Below are positions 1 to 9,123 of a DNA stretch of 48,961 nt, piece after piece. The notes beneath the pieces were generated by a model. It did not search any database, was not told the DNA's origin, and worked only from the letters and a program-made list of their open reading frames with translations. Made by a program: the position numbers and the translations under genes. Origin of the DNA: Phormidium sp. FACHB-1136 (lineage in GTDB: Bacteria; Cyanobacteriota; Cyanobacteriia; Phormidesmidales; Phormidesmidaceae); the NCBI RefSeq assembly GCF_014697375.1, contig NZ_JACJRS010000042.1, forward strand, positions 1-48,961, written 5' to 3'. The stretch's first letter is position 1. Every line of letters begins with the position of its first letter.

Positions 1-172
1 AAGGCTTCCCGGGGCCAATCTACCTTGGCAATGGGCTTGACGCCCTTGGCGGTAATCACTCGACCCGTCTCGGTTTTGCGCCCAATCCGGCTTTCGTCCT
101 GCACCAGGTAGCGAATCGTGGGCAGGTTCAGCATCGATTGCAGAGCGATTAGAGCGAGGCTGAGGTTTTTTT
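1..172 (-). CDS. IS630-family transposase, second frame (DDE part), partial
   Basis: Reading the minus strand one base back from the A7 run at 172-166, translation continues without a stop to the window edge. It contains TIRYLVQDESRIGRKTETGR followed by AKGVKPIAKVDWPRE. The QDE segment is the usual position of the first catalytic aspartate in IS630-type DDE enzymes. The gene is cut by the window, so the other catalytic acidic residues are not seen. Fusion to the helix-turn-helix part would need -1 ribosomal slippage at TTTTAAAAAAA. Confidence 0.7.
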
Positions 173-673
173 AAAAGTCCCTATCGCCTCTGGGGATTGC
201 TTCAGGCTCCGAGGACGGGGCACTTTCAGCTTGGCTTGCAGTTTGTTTCTGACCAACTGCCGCACCGTCTCATACTGCACCGTCAGACCGCACTCCTGCT
301 CCAACCAGTCCACTATCGCCCCATAACTGCGAAACCCCTCTTCCGAGGCGAGACGGTGCTTCAGTTTCTCCAGCACTTCCCCCCGAATCTGGGGCACCGC
401 TCCCGGCGCTTTCTTTTCCTCCAGCAGAGCGGCTAAGCCCCCTTGACGGTACAACGACAGCCAACGGCTTATCGTCGCTGGGCTGCGCCCCAACCGCTCA
501 CCTATCTCCTGCCGATACCGGATTTGCTTGGTTTTGATCCACCACAGCATTTGCAACCGCTCTTTGCGGAACCCCGTTTTCGCCTGCTTCAGGCTTTTCT
601 CCAGAAAGGTTTCGCTTTCAGCAACCTCAATCACGAAGGGGCGGGCCATCCTCTCTACCCTCTCAAACGTCAT
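149..673 (-). CDS. IS630-family transposase, first frame (helix-turn-helix part)
   Basis: This 174-residue frame holds the N-terminal DNA-binding half of an IS630-type transposase. A first helix-turn-helix lies around residues 50-75, with the motif RSPATISRWLSLYRQGGLAA. A winged-helix-like region with SYGAIVDWLEQECGLTVQYE follows around residues 115-135. The frame stops at 149, just past a run of seven A on the coding strand. In the -1 frame the reading continues into the catalytic domain, so this ORF is probably the zero-frame product of a frameshifting transposase and not a broken gene. The ATG at 673 is the natural start. No accessory gene is visible. Confidence 0.8.
   Translation of the reverse strand: MTFERVERMARPFVIEVAESETFLEKSLKQAKTGFRKERLQMLWWIKTKQIRYRQEIGERLGRSPATISRWLSLYRQGGLAALLEEKKAPGAVPQIRGEVLEKLKHRLASEEGFRSYGAIVDWLEQECGLTVQYETVRQLVRNKLQAKLKVPRPRSLKQSPEAIGTFKKTSASL
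166..176 (-). promoter_or_regulatory. Candidate -1 programmed frameshift site
   Basis: On the minus strand the bases read TTTTAAAAAAA followed by CCTC. The A AAA AAA heptamer is a classic -1 slippery sequence. The zero frame ends 17-24 bases later, while the -1 frame stays open into the DDE domain. This arrangement is known for several IS630 and IS3 elements. No stimulatory hairpin was worked out. Confidence 0.65.
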
Positions 674-701
674 CCCCTATTATGCTCAACTTCATGCCGG
701 A

Positions 702-1306
702 TTGGTATTACCTGAAGAGCTGCAATTGAAACCCCGACTCTTTCATCACCCCCTGAACAGTTACGATCTGAGCGACCCCAGTCGCTTCACCTTCGTCGAG
801 ATCCTAGAGGACGGGGTGTTCCTCTACACCGCCGTCGTCTGGTCGGTCAGCCTCAAGCGCCGCATTCGCCTCGCTTATCTACGGAAAGCCCAGGACGGGG
901 TGTCACGCTATGTCGTCCTCTTTTCCTCGGATACGGATATCGACCCGTTGCCCCTCTATCGAGGCTACGCCGCCCGCTTTCAAATTGAATTCATCTTCCG
1001 TGATGCCCGCCAATTTACGGGGTTAGCCGATTGCCAAGCCCGTTCCCCTGATGCCCTTGACTCCCATGTCAAGGCCAGTCTGATGGCCCTGTCGTTGGCC
1101 AAAGCCGCACTGCTCTCCACTCAAGCTAAGACTGAGGCTGAGGCTGAGGCTGCCCCCCCAGTTTCTCTATCGCTTCCTTCAAACGACAGGCCCTCAATCA
1201 GCATCTTCTCGACCTATTTACCACCATGTTCGACCTGGAGCCAACTTTGATTCAATCCCACCCCAACTACCAGACCCTCCTAAATTACGGGACTATAGCC
1301 CCCTAA
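702..1306 (+). pseudogene. IS4-like transposase, C-terminal remnant with frameshift
   Basis: Only the C-terminal third of an IS4-type DDE transposase is present. The first frame gives VFLYTAVVWSVSLKRRIRLA, a receiver-strand region RYVVLFSSDTDIDPL, and the signature ARFQIEFIFRDARQFTGL that carries the catalytic glutamate. After a run of seven C at 1153-1159 the homologous reading moves to another frame, with FSIASFKRQALNQHLLDLF and then SHPNYQTLLNYGTIAP ending at TAA 1304-1306, a typical C-terminus of the family. The N-terminal half is missing at the junction with the IS630 element, which suggests the IS630 copy inserted into this older element. It cannot be active. Confidence 0.75.
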
Positions 1307-1492
1307 GCTGGGGCCACAGCCGCCTAAATCTGTCCGGAGTGTTGGGCCAAGGGACTCCGTCACAAAAGCCCATGGCCTAAACCGATGACCAATCAGGATA
1401 AGTCTTTGGCTATGCCATGGCCTAAACAAAGGCCGTGCTCACCCTGTCGTAAGGTCAACGCCGCCGCCTTGGCCTAGGCACATTAAAATAGG

Positions 1493-1515
1493 AACGCTGG
1501 CCTTTCGGCGTTTTT
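1493..1515 (+). terminator. Weak rho-independent terminator-like hairpin
   Basis: AACGC at 1493-1497 pairs with GCGTT at 1508-1512, and a run of T reaches 1515. It lies just ahead of the helicase start, so it would end transcription coming from the insertion-sequence region. The stem is only five pairs. Confidence 0.3.
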
Positions 1516-1536
1516 CCTTCCTTTGGTGCCCACCCC

Positions 1537-4188
1537 GTGCCTGATCTTGTCCAACTGTTCCCGTTTCCGTTAGATACCTTCCAGCTTCAGGCCGTGGCGG
1601 CGCTGGATGCCGGGAAGTCGGTGGTGGTCTGTGCGCCCACGGGGTCGGGCAAAACCTTGGTGGGGGAATACGCCATCCATCGCGCCCTAGCCCATGGCAA
1701 GCGGGTGTTTTATACGACGCCATTGAAAGCCCTCTCGAACCAAAAGCTACGGGACTTTCGCGAGCAGTTTGGCCACGATCAGGTGGGCCTGCTGACGGGG
1801 GATATTTCTATCAACCGGGACGCGCCCATTGTGGTGATGACCACGGAAATCTTCCGCAATATGCTCTATGGCACCCGCATTGGCGAAACCGGGACGACCC
1901 TGCAACAGGTGGAAGCCGTGGTGCTTGACGAGTGCCACTACATGAACGACCGCCAGCGGGGCACCGTCTGGGAGGAATCGATCATCTACTGTCCGCCAGA
2001 AATTCAGCTTCTCGCCCTCTCTGCCACGGTGGAAAACAGCGGCCAACTGACGGACTGGCTGCAACAGGTGCATGGCCCCACGGAGCTGATCTATTCCGAC
2101 TTTCGCCCGGTACCGCTGGAGTTTCACTACTGCACTACCAAGCGCCTGGTGCCCCTGCTCGACAGCAGCAACAAAAAAATGCACCCCCAGCTTAAAAAGC
2201 AGCGTCCACCCCAGCGCCAGCCCGGTCGCCGTAGCCAAAACCGGGTGGGTCTCGCCTTTGTGGTGGGGCAGTTGCAGCAGCGGGATATGCTGCCTGCGAT
2301 TTACTTCATCTTCAGCCGCCGGGGCTGCGACAAGGCCGTGGATGAGGTCAGCGGTCTGTCCTTGGTGAATGAGGAGGAATCGCGCCGTTTGAAGGAACGC
2401 ATCGACATTTTCCTCGCCCACAACCCCGACGCCGGACGGGCCGGACAGGTGGAGCCGCTCTATCGAGGCATTGCCGCCCACCACGCCGGAATTTTACCCC
2501 TGTGGAAGGGCTTGGTGGAGGAACTGTTCCAGGAAGGGCTAATCAAAGTCGTCTTTGCCACGGAAACCCTGGCGGCGGGGATCAACATGCCCGCCCGGAC
2601 TACGGTAATTTCCAGTCTGTCGAAGCGGACGGACATGGGCCATCGGTTGCTGACCGCCTCGGAATTTTTGCAGATGGCGGGCCGAGCCGGACGGCGGGGC
2701 ATGGACTTGCAGGGGCACGTCGTTACCGTAGAAAGCCCCTTTGAAGGTTCGCGGGAGGCCGTTCACCTAGCGACATCGGGGCCGGATCCCCTGGTCAGCC
2801 AGTTCACCCCCAGCTATGGCATGGTGCTGAACCTACTGCAAACCCACAGCCTGGAGGAAGCCAAAGACCTAATCGAGCGCAGCTTTGGCCAATACCTCGC
2901 CACCCTGCACCTGCAACCCCAGCAGGAGGAAATCGCTCGCCTAGAAAAGGAAATCGGCCACCACCAGGCCCAGTTGGACACGGTAGACGAGGCTATCCTC
3001 GCCGACTATGCCAAACTGAAGGAACGCATTAAAGAAGAGCGGCGGCTCTTAAAAATTCTGCAACAGCAGGCCACCACCGTTTTGGCCGAAGACGTGGCCA
3101 AAATGGTGCCCTTCGCCATCGCTGGCACCCTGCTCTCCCTCAAGGGCAAACACATCCCCGTACCCCAGCCTGTTCCCGCCATATTGGTAACGAAGTTGCA
3201 GGGTTCCGGCCAATTCCCCTACCTGGTCTGCCTCACCCACGACAACCATTGGTATGTGGTCACCGCTGGCGATGTGGTGGGTCTCCATGCCGAAATTCCC
3301 CGTCTGCAAGCGGTGGATCGCCTTGCGCCACCCACGGATTTGCCCCCCAGCCCCGGCCAGCACCGCCGAGGAGATGCCGACACCGCCGCCGTGGTCTCTC
3401 GCATGGTGCAGCCTCCCACCTTGGAGGAACTGGCTCCCGAAGTCAAAGAACAGCTCGACCGGATGCAGCAGGTGGAAATGGCCCTGGAAAACCACCCGGC
3501 CCGCCAGTGGGAGAACCCCACCGGATTGCTGAAGCGGCAAAAGCACCTGCAAGCCCTGCGCGACGAACGGGCCGACCGCACCGACAAATTAGCCAAATAC
3601 ACCGGACGCTACTGGCAGGAATTTTTGGACATTATGGATGTCCTTAAACACTTTGGTGCCCTCGATGCCGCCGACAATCGCCCCACGGAATTGGGAGAAA
3701 TGGCCGCCGCCATCCGGGGCGATAACGAACTGTGGCTGGCCCTGGCCCTGGCTTCTGGGGAATTTGACCACCTCGACGCGCCCCAGTTTGCCACCGCCTT
3801 TGCCGCCCTAGTGACGGAAAACTCCCGCCCCGATAGCTGGTGTCGCTACAAACTCTCCGGCGTGGTGGATGAAGCCCTGGGTGGTCTGCACAGCCTGCGC
3901 CGCCAGATCTTCCAACAACAGCACCGCCGCCGCATTGATGCCCCGATTTGGCTGGAGTATGACCTGGTGCCCATTGTGGAGCAGTGGGCCTTGGGCGAAA
4001 ACTGGGTGACGCTCTGTGCCAACACTAGCCTCGATGAGGGCGACATCGTCCGCATTTTGCGCCGCACCCTGGATGTGCTATCCCAAATTCCCCATGTGCC
4101 TTACCTGGCGGATCACCTGCGCCTGACGGCCCGTGACGCCAAGGATTTGCTCAACCGCTTCCCCGTCAACGAGGACGTGGAGGGCTAA
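1537..4188 (+). CDS. Ski2-like DExH-box RNA helicase with DSHCT-type C-terminus
   Basis: This 883-residue superfamily 2 helicase should unwind RNA using ATP. Motif I is APTGSGKT (about residues 33-40), motif II is DECH (131-134), motif III is SAT (about 162-164) and motif VI is QMAGRAGRRGMD (about 380). The long C-terminal half, with a charged helical segment near 460-510, fits Ski2/Mtr4 proteins with a DSHCT-like end. In plants a related chloroplast protein (ISE2) acts in organelle RNA processing, so a role in RNA maturation or decay is a reasonable inference. The start is GTG at 1537. It stands alone and is convergent with the RND permease gene. Length and motifs look complete. Confidence 0.88.
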   Translation: MPDLVQLFPFPLDTFQLQAVAALDAGKSVVVCAPTGSGKTLVGEYAIHRALAHGKRVFYTTPLKALSNQKLRDFREQFGHDQVGLLTGDISINRDAPIVVMTTEIFRNMLYGTRIGETGTTLQQVEAVVLDECHYMNDRQRGTVWEESIIYCPPEIQLLALSATVENSGQLTDWLQQVHGPTELIYSDFRPVPLEFHYCTTKRLVPLLDSSNKKMHPQLKKQRPPQRQPGRRSQNRVGLAFVVGQLQQRDMLPAIYFIFSRRGCDKAVDEVSGLSLVNEEESRRLKERIDIFLAHNPDAGRAGQVEPLYRGIAAHHAGILPLWKGLVEELFQEGLIKVVFATETLAAGINMPARTTVISSLSKRTDMGHRLLTASEFLQMAGRAGRRGMDLQGHVVTVESPFEGSREAVHLATSGPDPLVSQFTPSYGMVLNLLQTHSLEEAKDLIERSFGQYLATLHLQPQQEEIARLEKEIGHHQAQLDTVDEAILADYAKLKERIKEERRLLKILQQQATTVLAEDVAKMVPFAIAGTLLSLKGKHIPVPQPVPAILVTKLQGSGQFPYLVCLTHDNHWYVVTAGDVVGLHAEIPRLQAVDRLAPPTDLPPSPGQHRRGDADTAAVVSRMVQPPTLEELAPEVKEQLDRMQQVEMALENHPARQWENPTGLLKRQKHLQALRDERADRTDKLAKYTGRYWQEFLDIMDVLKHFGALDAADNRPTELGEMAAAIRGDNELWLALALASGEFDHLDAPQFATAFAALVTENSRPDSWCRYKLSGVVDEALGGLHSLRRQIFQQQHRRRIDAPIWLEYDLVPIVEQWALGENWVTLCANTSLDEGDIVRILRRTLDVLSQIPHVPYLADHLRLTARDAKDLLNRFPVNEDVEG

Positions 4189-4326
4189 ACACAGGAGCCG
4201 ACTCACGGTGTCCTTCCTACCGCCGTGCTTGCCGCCTGACCAGAAAAAGCCTGACCTGGGAAAGCTGAGCTACGTTGGGCATTGTTCAAGCGCAAGGCTA
4301 CGGGGGGCCTAGGCGATGGCCGCGTT

Positions 4327-7300
4327 CTACGGGGATGAAACTTCCGCTGGGGTGATGGGTTCGGGGGGATCGAGGCGCTCTTCCACCGTCAGGACTTCGC
4401 CCCGGCCTCGGCCCAGATCGCCATGGAGCAGGGTGTAGAAGCAGGGGATGATGAACAGGGTCAACACTGTGGCCAGGGAGAGACCGGAGAACACCACCAC
4501 GCCCAGGGGTTGCAGGAATTCCGAGCCTTCGCCGATGCCCAGGGCCAACGGGAACAGGCCCAGTACCGTGGTGACGGTGGTCATCAAAATCGGGCGCAGA
4601 CGACGGGGGGCCGCTTGCAGAATCGCCTGCTGGCGGGAGCATCCGGTGTCGCTGTAAATCTGGTTGGCCAGTTCCACCATGATGATGGCGTTGTTGACCA
4701 CGATGCCCACCAGCAGCACCGCCCCAACCACCACCGTGGCTCCAATGGCGGTTTGGGTGATGAATAGGCCGAGGATTCCCCCTGCCAGGGCCAGGGGCAC
4801 GGTCAGCATAATCACCAGTGGGTCGATCAGGGAGTTGTACTGTACGGCCATCACCACGAACACTAGGAAGGTGGCCAGGGCACCCAGCACCGCGAGGGAT
4901 TGCTGAAGGCCATCATTGGTGGCGGCGGCGGAACTGGGTAAACGGGTGACACCAGGGGGCAGTTCCAACTGGTCAAAGATGGCGTCGGCTTCGGCTAGGG
5001 CGGCTCCGAGGCTGGCTCCTTCCGAGAGGCTACCCGCCACCAGGAACACCTGCCGTCGGTTAATGCGCTGAACTTCTCCCGGTGCGGGGGCGAGGGCCAG
5101 GGTGGCAATATCGCCAAGCTGCACCCGCTGACCCGTGCGAGACACCAGGGGAATATCCAGCAGTTGGGCCGACTGCTGCACGCTGCCGGGAGTGAGCTGC
5201 ACCTGAATATCCACCAGGCGGTTGCCCCGCTGGAGTTGGGTGGGCACCGATCCATTCAGGGCCGTTTGAATGGTGGCCCCCAAGTCCGCCGCCGAGAGGC
5301 CCAGATCCGTCGCCCGATCCCAGTCGGGCAGGATTTGCAGTTCCTCCTGGGGAGATTCGCCATCGGGACGGTAGCGGGCTAGGGTGGCCTGTTCGCCCAG
5401 GGCGGCGAGCAGTTGTCGCCCAGCCTGGGCCAGGGTTTGGGGGTCGTCGCCCTGGAGACCCAGGTCAACATCAGCCCGCACCGGGGAGTTGCTGAGCACC
5501 AGGCCACGCACGGTTTCCTGGCTGACCCGAATCAGGGTGCCGACGAGGGGCAGTTGGCCCAGTTCGCCGTTGACCCGCTCCACATAGGCGGCGGTGTTGC
5601 TGCCCGGTTGGAGGCTGATGGTGCTGCTGCCGCGCAGGGGGTTGGCGCTGGTGTTGCTGCCAAACAAAAAGCCCCCCGCCGTGGTGAAGACGTAGGCGGT
5701 TTCCGGCTGAGCCAACAGCACCTCATCCACCGCCTGCATCACCCGCCGATTGGCCTCCACAGTGGTACCCGCTGGGAATTGCACAAAGACGCGGGCCTGC
5801 CCCGTGTTGATGCTGGGCAAAATCTCCTGGGGAATGCGCTGCACCATCCACAAGCTGCTGCCGCCAAACACCAGCAGCGCCAGGGCAATCACCCAAATCC
5901 GATGGTGCAACACTCGGCCTAAAAAGCGGCCATAACCAAGGGTGACGCCCTCCAATCGGCGATTGAACCAGCGAAACGGCCCCACATTTTGCAGCGACCG
6001 GGTAGATCGTCCCATCAACATGCGGGCCGATAGGGCGGGGACGATGGTGAGGGCCACCGCCAAGGATGCCGCCACCGAGAAACTGACGGTCAAAATCAGC
6101 TCGTTAAAAATTAGGGAAATGAAGCCACCAATCAGCAGAAAGGGCAGCACCGCCACCAGGTTTGTGGTGGTCGAAGCCAACAGGGCGGATTCGAGTTCCC
6201 GACTGCTGGCCTCGGCTTGGAACAGGGCTTCCTGCCGTCGAAATCGCCCCTTCAGGGGGGATCGCTCCATCATCTCCGCCCGCTGGGCAATATTCTCCAG
6301 CATGACGATGGAGTTATCCACCACAATGCCCACCCCCAGGGCCAAGCCACCCAGGCTAAACACATTCAGCGACAGGCCAAACAGCCCCATCATCACCAGC
6401 GCCGCCAGGGAGGCCAGGGGAATGGCCAACACAATGATGAAGGTTTGGCGCAGGGAACCCAAAAACAGCAGCACCGTAATCGCCGCCAGGGTGGCCCCGG
6501 TTAGCCCCGCCACTGCCACATTCTGAATGGAATTGCGGATAAAACGCGATTCATCGAGGGTGGCGGTCATGTCCATGCCCTCTGGCATTTGGCCCATTTG
6601 CTGCATTTCCGCCAGCTTGGCCTTCACCCCATCTACCACATCCACGGTGTTGGCGGCGGGCTGCTTTTGCACACTCACCTTCACCGCTGGCTGGCCGTTG
6701 AGGGTGACAAACACCCGTTGTTCCTCGGTGTCGTCCTGAATGGTGGCCACGTCACGCAAAAACACCTGCTGGGGAGGGGTGGTGCCGGGAACGGTAATCG
6801 GCAGAGTTTCTAGTTCCGCCGCCGAGGTGAACCGTCCCACCAGTCGGGTCAGGGTTTCCTCATCGCCCCCCCGCAGCCGTCCACCAGACACATCCTGGTT
6901 CCGCTCTCGCAGCGCCGCCAGCACATCATTTAGGCCCAGACCCACCGCTTGCAGCCGAGGCAAATCCACATTCACCTGCACCTGCTCCTCCACACCGCCA
7001 GAGACATCGGTGTTGGCCACGCCGGGTACCTGTTGCAGTTCCCGCTCTAGTTCCTCTTCGGCAAAAATCCGCAGCTCCTGGGCGCTCAGCCGATCCGAGG
7101 TCAGCGCCATTTCATAGACGGGTAGCTGGGACGGGTCAAACTTAAACAGTCGCGGCGTTTCAATGCTGTCCGGTAGCGTCCCCCTGGCCCGGTTCAGAGT
7201 TGCCGTGGCATCGTTAAGGGCTTGGTCGATGTCGCCACCCGGTTCAAAAAAGAGGTCGATGCTAATCTGGCCCTCGCGGGTTTGGGAGAAAATCTGCACC

Positions 7301-7560
7301 ACCCCCTCGGTTGTGGCCAGGGCTTCCTCTAGGGGGCGCGTCACCTCATCCACCGCCACCACGGGCGACAGCCCCGGAGCCGAACCCCGCACCCCAATGC
7401 GCGGGTAGGTAATGGACGGCAGCAAATCCACGGGCAACTGGCTGGTGATGAAAAAGCCCATCACAAACACCGTCAGGCCCAGCATCAGGGTGCCAATGTA
7501 CCGCCGAATCGCCAAGCCGCTGATACTGAACCGCTGGGGAGTCAGAGGAGAAGGAGTCAT
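4327..7560 (-). CDS. RND-family efflux permease (AcrB-type inner-membrane pump)
   Basis: This protein of about 1077 residues is a full-length proton-driven RND transporter that would extrude small molecules with a periplasmic adaptor. The N-terminal membrane helix is followed by VDLLPSITYPRIGVRG, typical of the family. Two periplasmic loops and two bundles of membrane helices follow in the usual order. The TM4 proton-relay region reads GIVVDNSIVMLENI, with the conserved aspartate. The longest frame opens at 7638, but the ATG at 7560 (MTPSPLTPQRF) is preferred because the family alignment starts there and the extra 26 residues cover a palindrome. It lies just downstream of its adaptor gene, so the two probably form an operon. 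The substrate cannot be read from the sequence. Confidence 0.92.
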   Translation of the reverse strand: MTPSPLTPQRFSISGLAIRRYIGTLMLGLTVFVMGFFITSQLPVDLLPSITYPRIGVRGSAPGLSPVVAVDEVTRPLEEALATTEGVVQIFSQTREGQISIDLFFEPGGDIDQALNDATATLNRARGTLPDSIETPRLFKFDPSQLPVYEMALTSDRLSAQELRIFAEEELERELQQVPGVANTDVSGGVEEQVQVNVDLPRLQAVGLGLNDVLAALRERNQDVSGGRLRGGDEETLTRLVGRFTSAAELETLPITVPGTTPPQQVFLRDVATIQDDTEEQRVFVTLNGQPAVKVSVQKQPAANTVDVVDGVKAKLAEMQQMGQMPEGMDMTATLDESRFIRNSIQNVAVAGLTGATLAAITVLLFLGSLRQTFIIVLAIPLASLAALVMMGLFGLSLNVFSLGGLALGVGIVVDNSIVMLENIAQRAEMMERSPLKGRFRRQEALFQAEASSRELESALLASTTTNLVAVLPFLLIGGFISLIFNELILTVSFSVAASLAVALTIVPALSARMLMGRSTRSLQNVGPFRWFNRRLEGVTLGYGRFLGRVLHHRIWVIALALLVFGGSSLWMVQRIPQEILPSINTGQARVFVQFPAGTTVEANRRVMQAVDEVLLAQPETAYVFTTAGGFLFGSNTSANPLRGSSTISLQPGSNTAAYVERVNGELGQLPLVGTLIRVSQETVRGLVLSNSPVRADVDLGLQGDDPQTLAQAGRQLLAALGEQATLARYRPDGESPQEELQILPDWDRATDLGLSAADLGATIQTALNGSVPTQLQRGNRLVDIQVQLTPGSVQQSAQLLDIPLVSRTGQRVQLGDIATLALAPAPGEVQRINRRQVFLVAGSLSEGASLGAALAEADAIFDQLELPPGVTRLPSSAAATNDGLQQSLAVLGALATFLVFVVMAVQYNSLIDPLVIMLTVPLALAGGILGLFITQTAIGATVVVGAVLLVGIVVNNAIIMVELANQIYSDTGCSRQQAILQAAPRRLRPILMTTVTTVLGLFPLALGIGEGSEFLQPLGVVVFSGLSLATVLTLFIIPCFYTLLHGDLGRGRGEVLTVEERLDPPEPITPAEVSSP

Positions 7561-7629
7561 GGGAGAGAACTGGATAGAGTGCGAGGAGTTGGGTTGGGAC
7601 TCAGGGGCGTCTGTACGGGAGAAAAGTAG

Positions 7630-7646
7630 GGTGGGCACGGCCCACC
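7630..7646. repeat. Perfect GC-rich palindrome between the two efflux genes
   Basis: GGTGGGC at 7630-7636 is followed by a 3-nt loop and GCCCACC at 7640-7646. Small GTGGGC/GCCCAC palindromes are a familiar dispersed repeat type in cyanobacterial genomes. It sits in the adaptor-permease gap and could attenuate read-through into the permease gene. Confidence 0.45.
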
Positions 7647-7665
7647 ATAGAAATTAATCCGGTCG

Positions 7666-9123
7666 CTAATCCGATAACAAGCTGGGCTGAACCACTGCCC
7701 CAGTTGTCAGAGGTTGGTCACTACGGACAATATAGCGATCTCCAGAGGAAAGTCCCGCCAGAATCGTTACCTGGCCATCGCTACGTTCGCCGATTTGCAC
7801 CGGACGGGGGGTAGCCACAAAGCCGTCGCCCTGGGGCTGGAGGACAAAGATTTGATTGCCTGAAGTCCCTGAATTGCCTGAGCTACCGCCTTGACCACTA
7901 GCCTGACTATTGCCCTGACCACTGCTCGGCCTACCGCCTTGACCACCGTTTGGTCGGCCACCCTGGGCATTCCCAGGGCCACCACCGGGACGATTCCCTG
8001 GGCCACTGCTGCCCTCGCCCACCGAGAGCGCACTTTCGGGCACTATCACCGCATTGGCGGAGGAACCTAGACCCGTCACCCTGGCTAGCAGGCCGCTACC
8101 AATGCGGCCACCGGGGTTAGGCAGGGTAATCTCTACGGGCACCAGGCGCGAGGTACGGTCGGCTAGGGGCGAAATGCGGGTGACTTGGCCCCGGAAGGTT
8201 TCCCCAGGGAAAGCATCTAGGGCAACGGTGGCGGATTGGCCGAGGCGAAAGTTACTGAGGTTGCGGTCGGCCACCTCAATCACCACCACTACTTCAGACA
8301 GATCGCCCAAGGTCAGCACCGCTTCTCCCGGACGCACCAAATCCCCCGGTTCCACCACCCGCTCTAGCACCACGCCGCTGAGGGGGGCGGTCAGGTTAGC
8401 AAAGGACAGTCGTTGGCGAGTTTCCTGCACAATCGCCCGCTGGGCCACCACTCGCTGCTGGGCCGCCGCTACGGATTGTTCGCGGGTACGCACCTGCTCC
8501 TGGGCCGAGGTGAGGGCTTGTTGGGCACCGCCGAGGGTAGTTTCGGCCTGTTCGGCGGTTTGTTCGGCAATGGCTCCCTCGTTGGCTAGGGTACGCAGGC
8601 GTTGGGCATCGTTGCGGGCCTGCTGAAGGTCAAGATTGGCCTGGTTGATGCGGGTACGAATGTCCGCCAGTTCCGCCTCGGCGCGGGTGACTTCAAACTG
8701 TCGCGCCGCCAGTTCCGCTTCGGCCTCGCCCACGGCGGTTTGCAGCAGGGTTTGCTCGATGGTGCCCATCACCTGCCCTTGGGAAACCGCATCGCCCACG
8801 TTGTAGCTCAGGCTGAGCAAACTGCCCTCCGCCTGGGAACGTAGGGATACCTGCCGGACGGGTTGGGTGCTGCCCGTGTAGCGGCGAACCTCGGAGGTAG
8901 CGGATTGGGCCTGGGCCACATCCACCACAATCGGCCCATCGGCGGGGGCACCGGGACGCTGGGGTTGAGCCTGGGCAGCGGGGTCTTGCCAACTGCGGCA
9001 CCCACTCCCCGCCACCGCCAAGGCCACTATCAATACCCCGCCCAGCCAGCGCCGATGACTCTCCCCGATCCAGTGCCTAGGCCGCCCACCGTTCTGAATG
9101 CGTGTGACCATACCTGCAACCAT
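7666..9123 (-). CDS. RND efflux membrane-fusion (HlyD/AcrA-type) adaptor
   Basis: This 485-residue periplasmic adaptor would link the RND permease to an outer-membrane channel. A hydrophobic N-terminal segment ends at a cysteine (LAVAGSGC, about residue 42); it could be a lipoprotein site, although the -3 glycine is unusual. The biotinyl/lipoyl half-motifs flank a long coiled-coil hairpin rich in A, Q and R (about residues 125-235). A beta-barrel region follows, with LTAPLSGVVLERVVEPGDLV at the second lipoyl half. A Gly/Ser/Asn/Gln-rich low-complexity insert (about residues 365-425) interrupts the membrane-proximal domain. Its stop is about 100 bases ahead of the permease start on the same strand. 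No TolC-like gene is nearby. Confidence 0.9.
   Translation of the reverse strand: MVAGMVTRIQNGGRPRHWIGESHRRWLGGVLIVALAVAGSGCRSWQDPAAQAQPQRPGAPADGPIVVDVAQAQSATSEVRRYTGSTQPVRQVSLRSQAEGSLLSLSYNVGDAVSQGQVMGTIEQTLLQTAVGEAEAELAARQFEVTRAEAELADIRTRINQANLDLQQARNDAQRLRTLANEGAIAEQTAEQAETTLGGAQQALTSAQEQVRTREQSVAAAQQRVVAQRAIVQETRQRLSFANLTAPLSGVVLERVVEPGDLVRPGEAVLTLGDLSEVVVVIEVADRNLSNFRLGQSATVALDAFPGETFRGQVTRISPLADRTSRLVPVEITLPNPGGRIGSGLLARVTGLGSSANAVIVPESALSVGEGSSGPGNRPGGGPGNAQGGRPNGGQGGRPSSGQGNSQASGQGGSSGNSGTSGNQIFVLQPQGDGFVATPRPVQIGERSDGQVTILAGLSSGDRYIVRSDQPLTTGAVVQPSLLSD

Larger units (their letters stand above)
1..700 (-). mobile_element. IS630-family insertion sequence, cut by the window edge
   Basis: The minus strand carries the first half of an IS630-type transposase (helix-turn-helix part, 673 to 149), and then, in the -1 frame, the start of the DDE catalytic part running off the window edge. 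IS630 elements transpose by a DDE mechanism into TA dinucleotides. The right boundary is approximate: the transposase starts at 673 and IS4-like coding sequence is readable from about 702. The terminal repeat cannot be confirmed because the other end lies outside the window. Confidence 0.75.

Noticed and set aside
1747-2484. 245-codon minus-strand frame inside the helicase
   Set aside because: It is a high-GC shadow of a well-supported helicase gene with no own signals.
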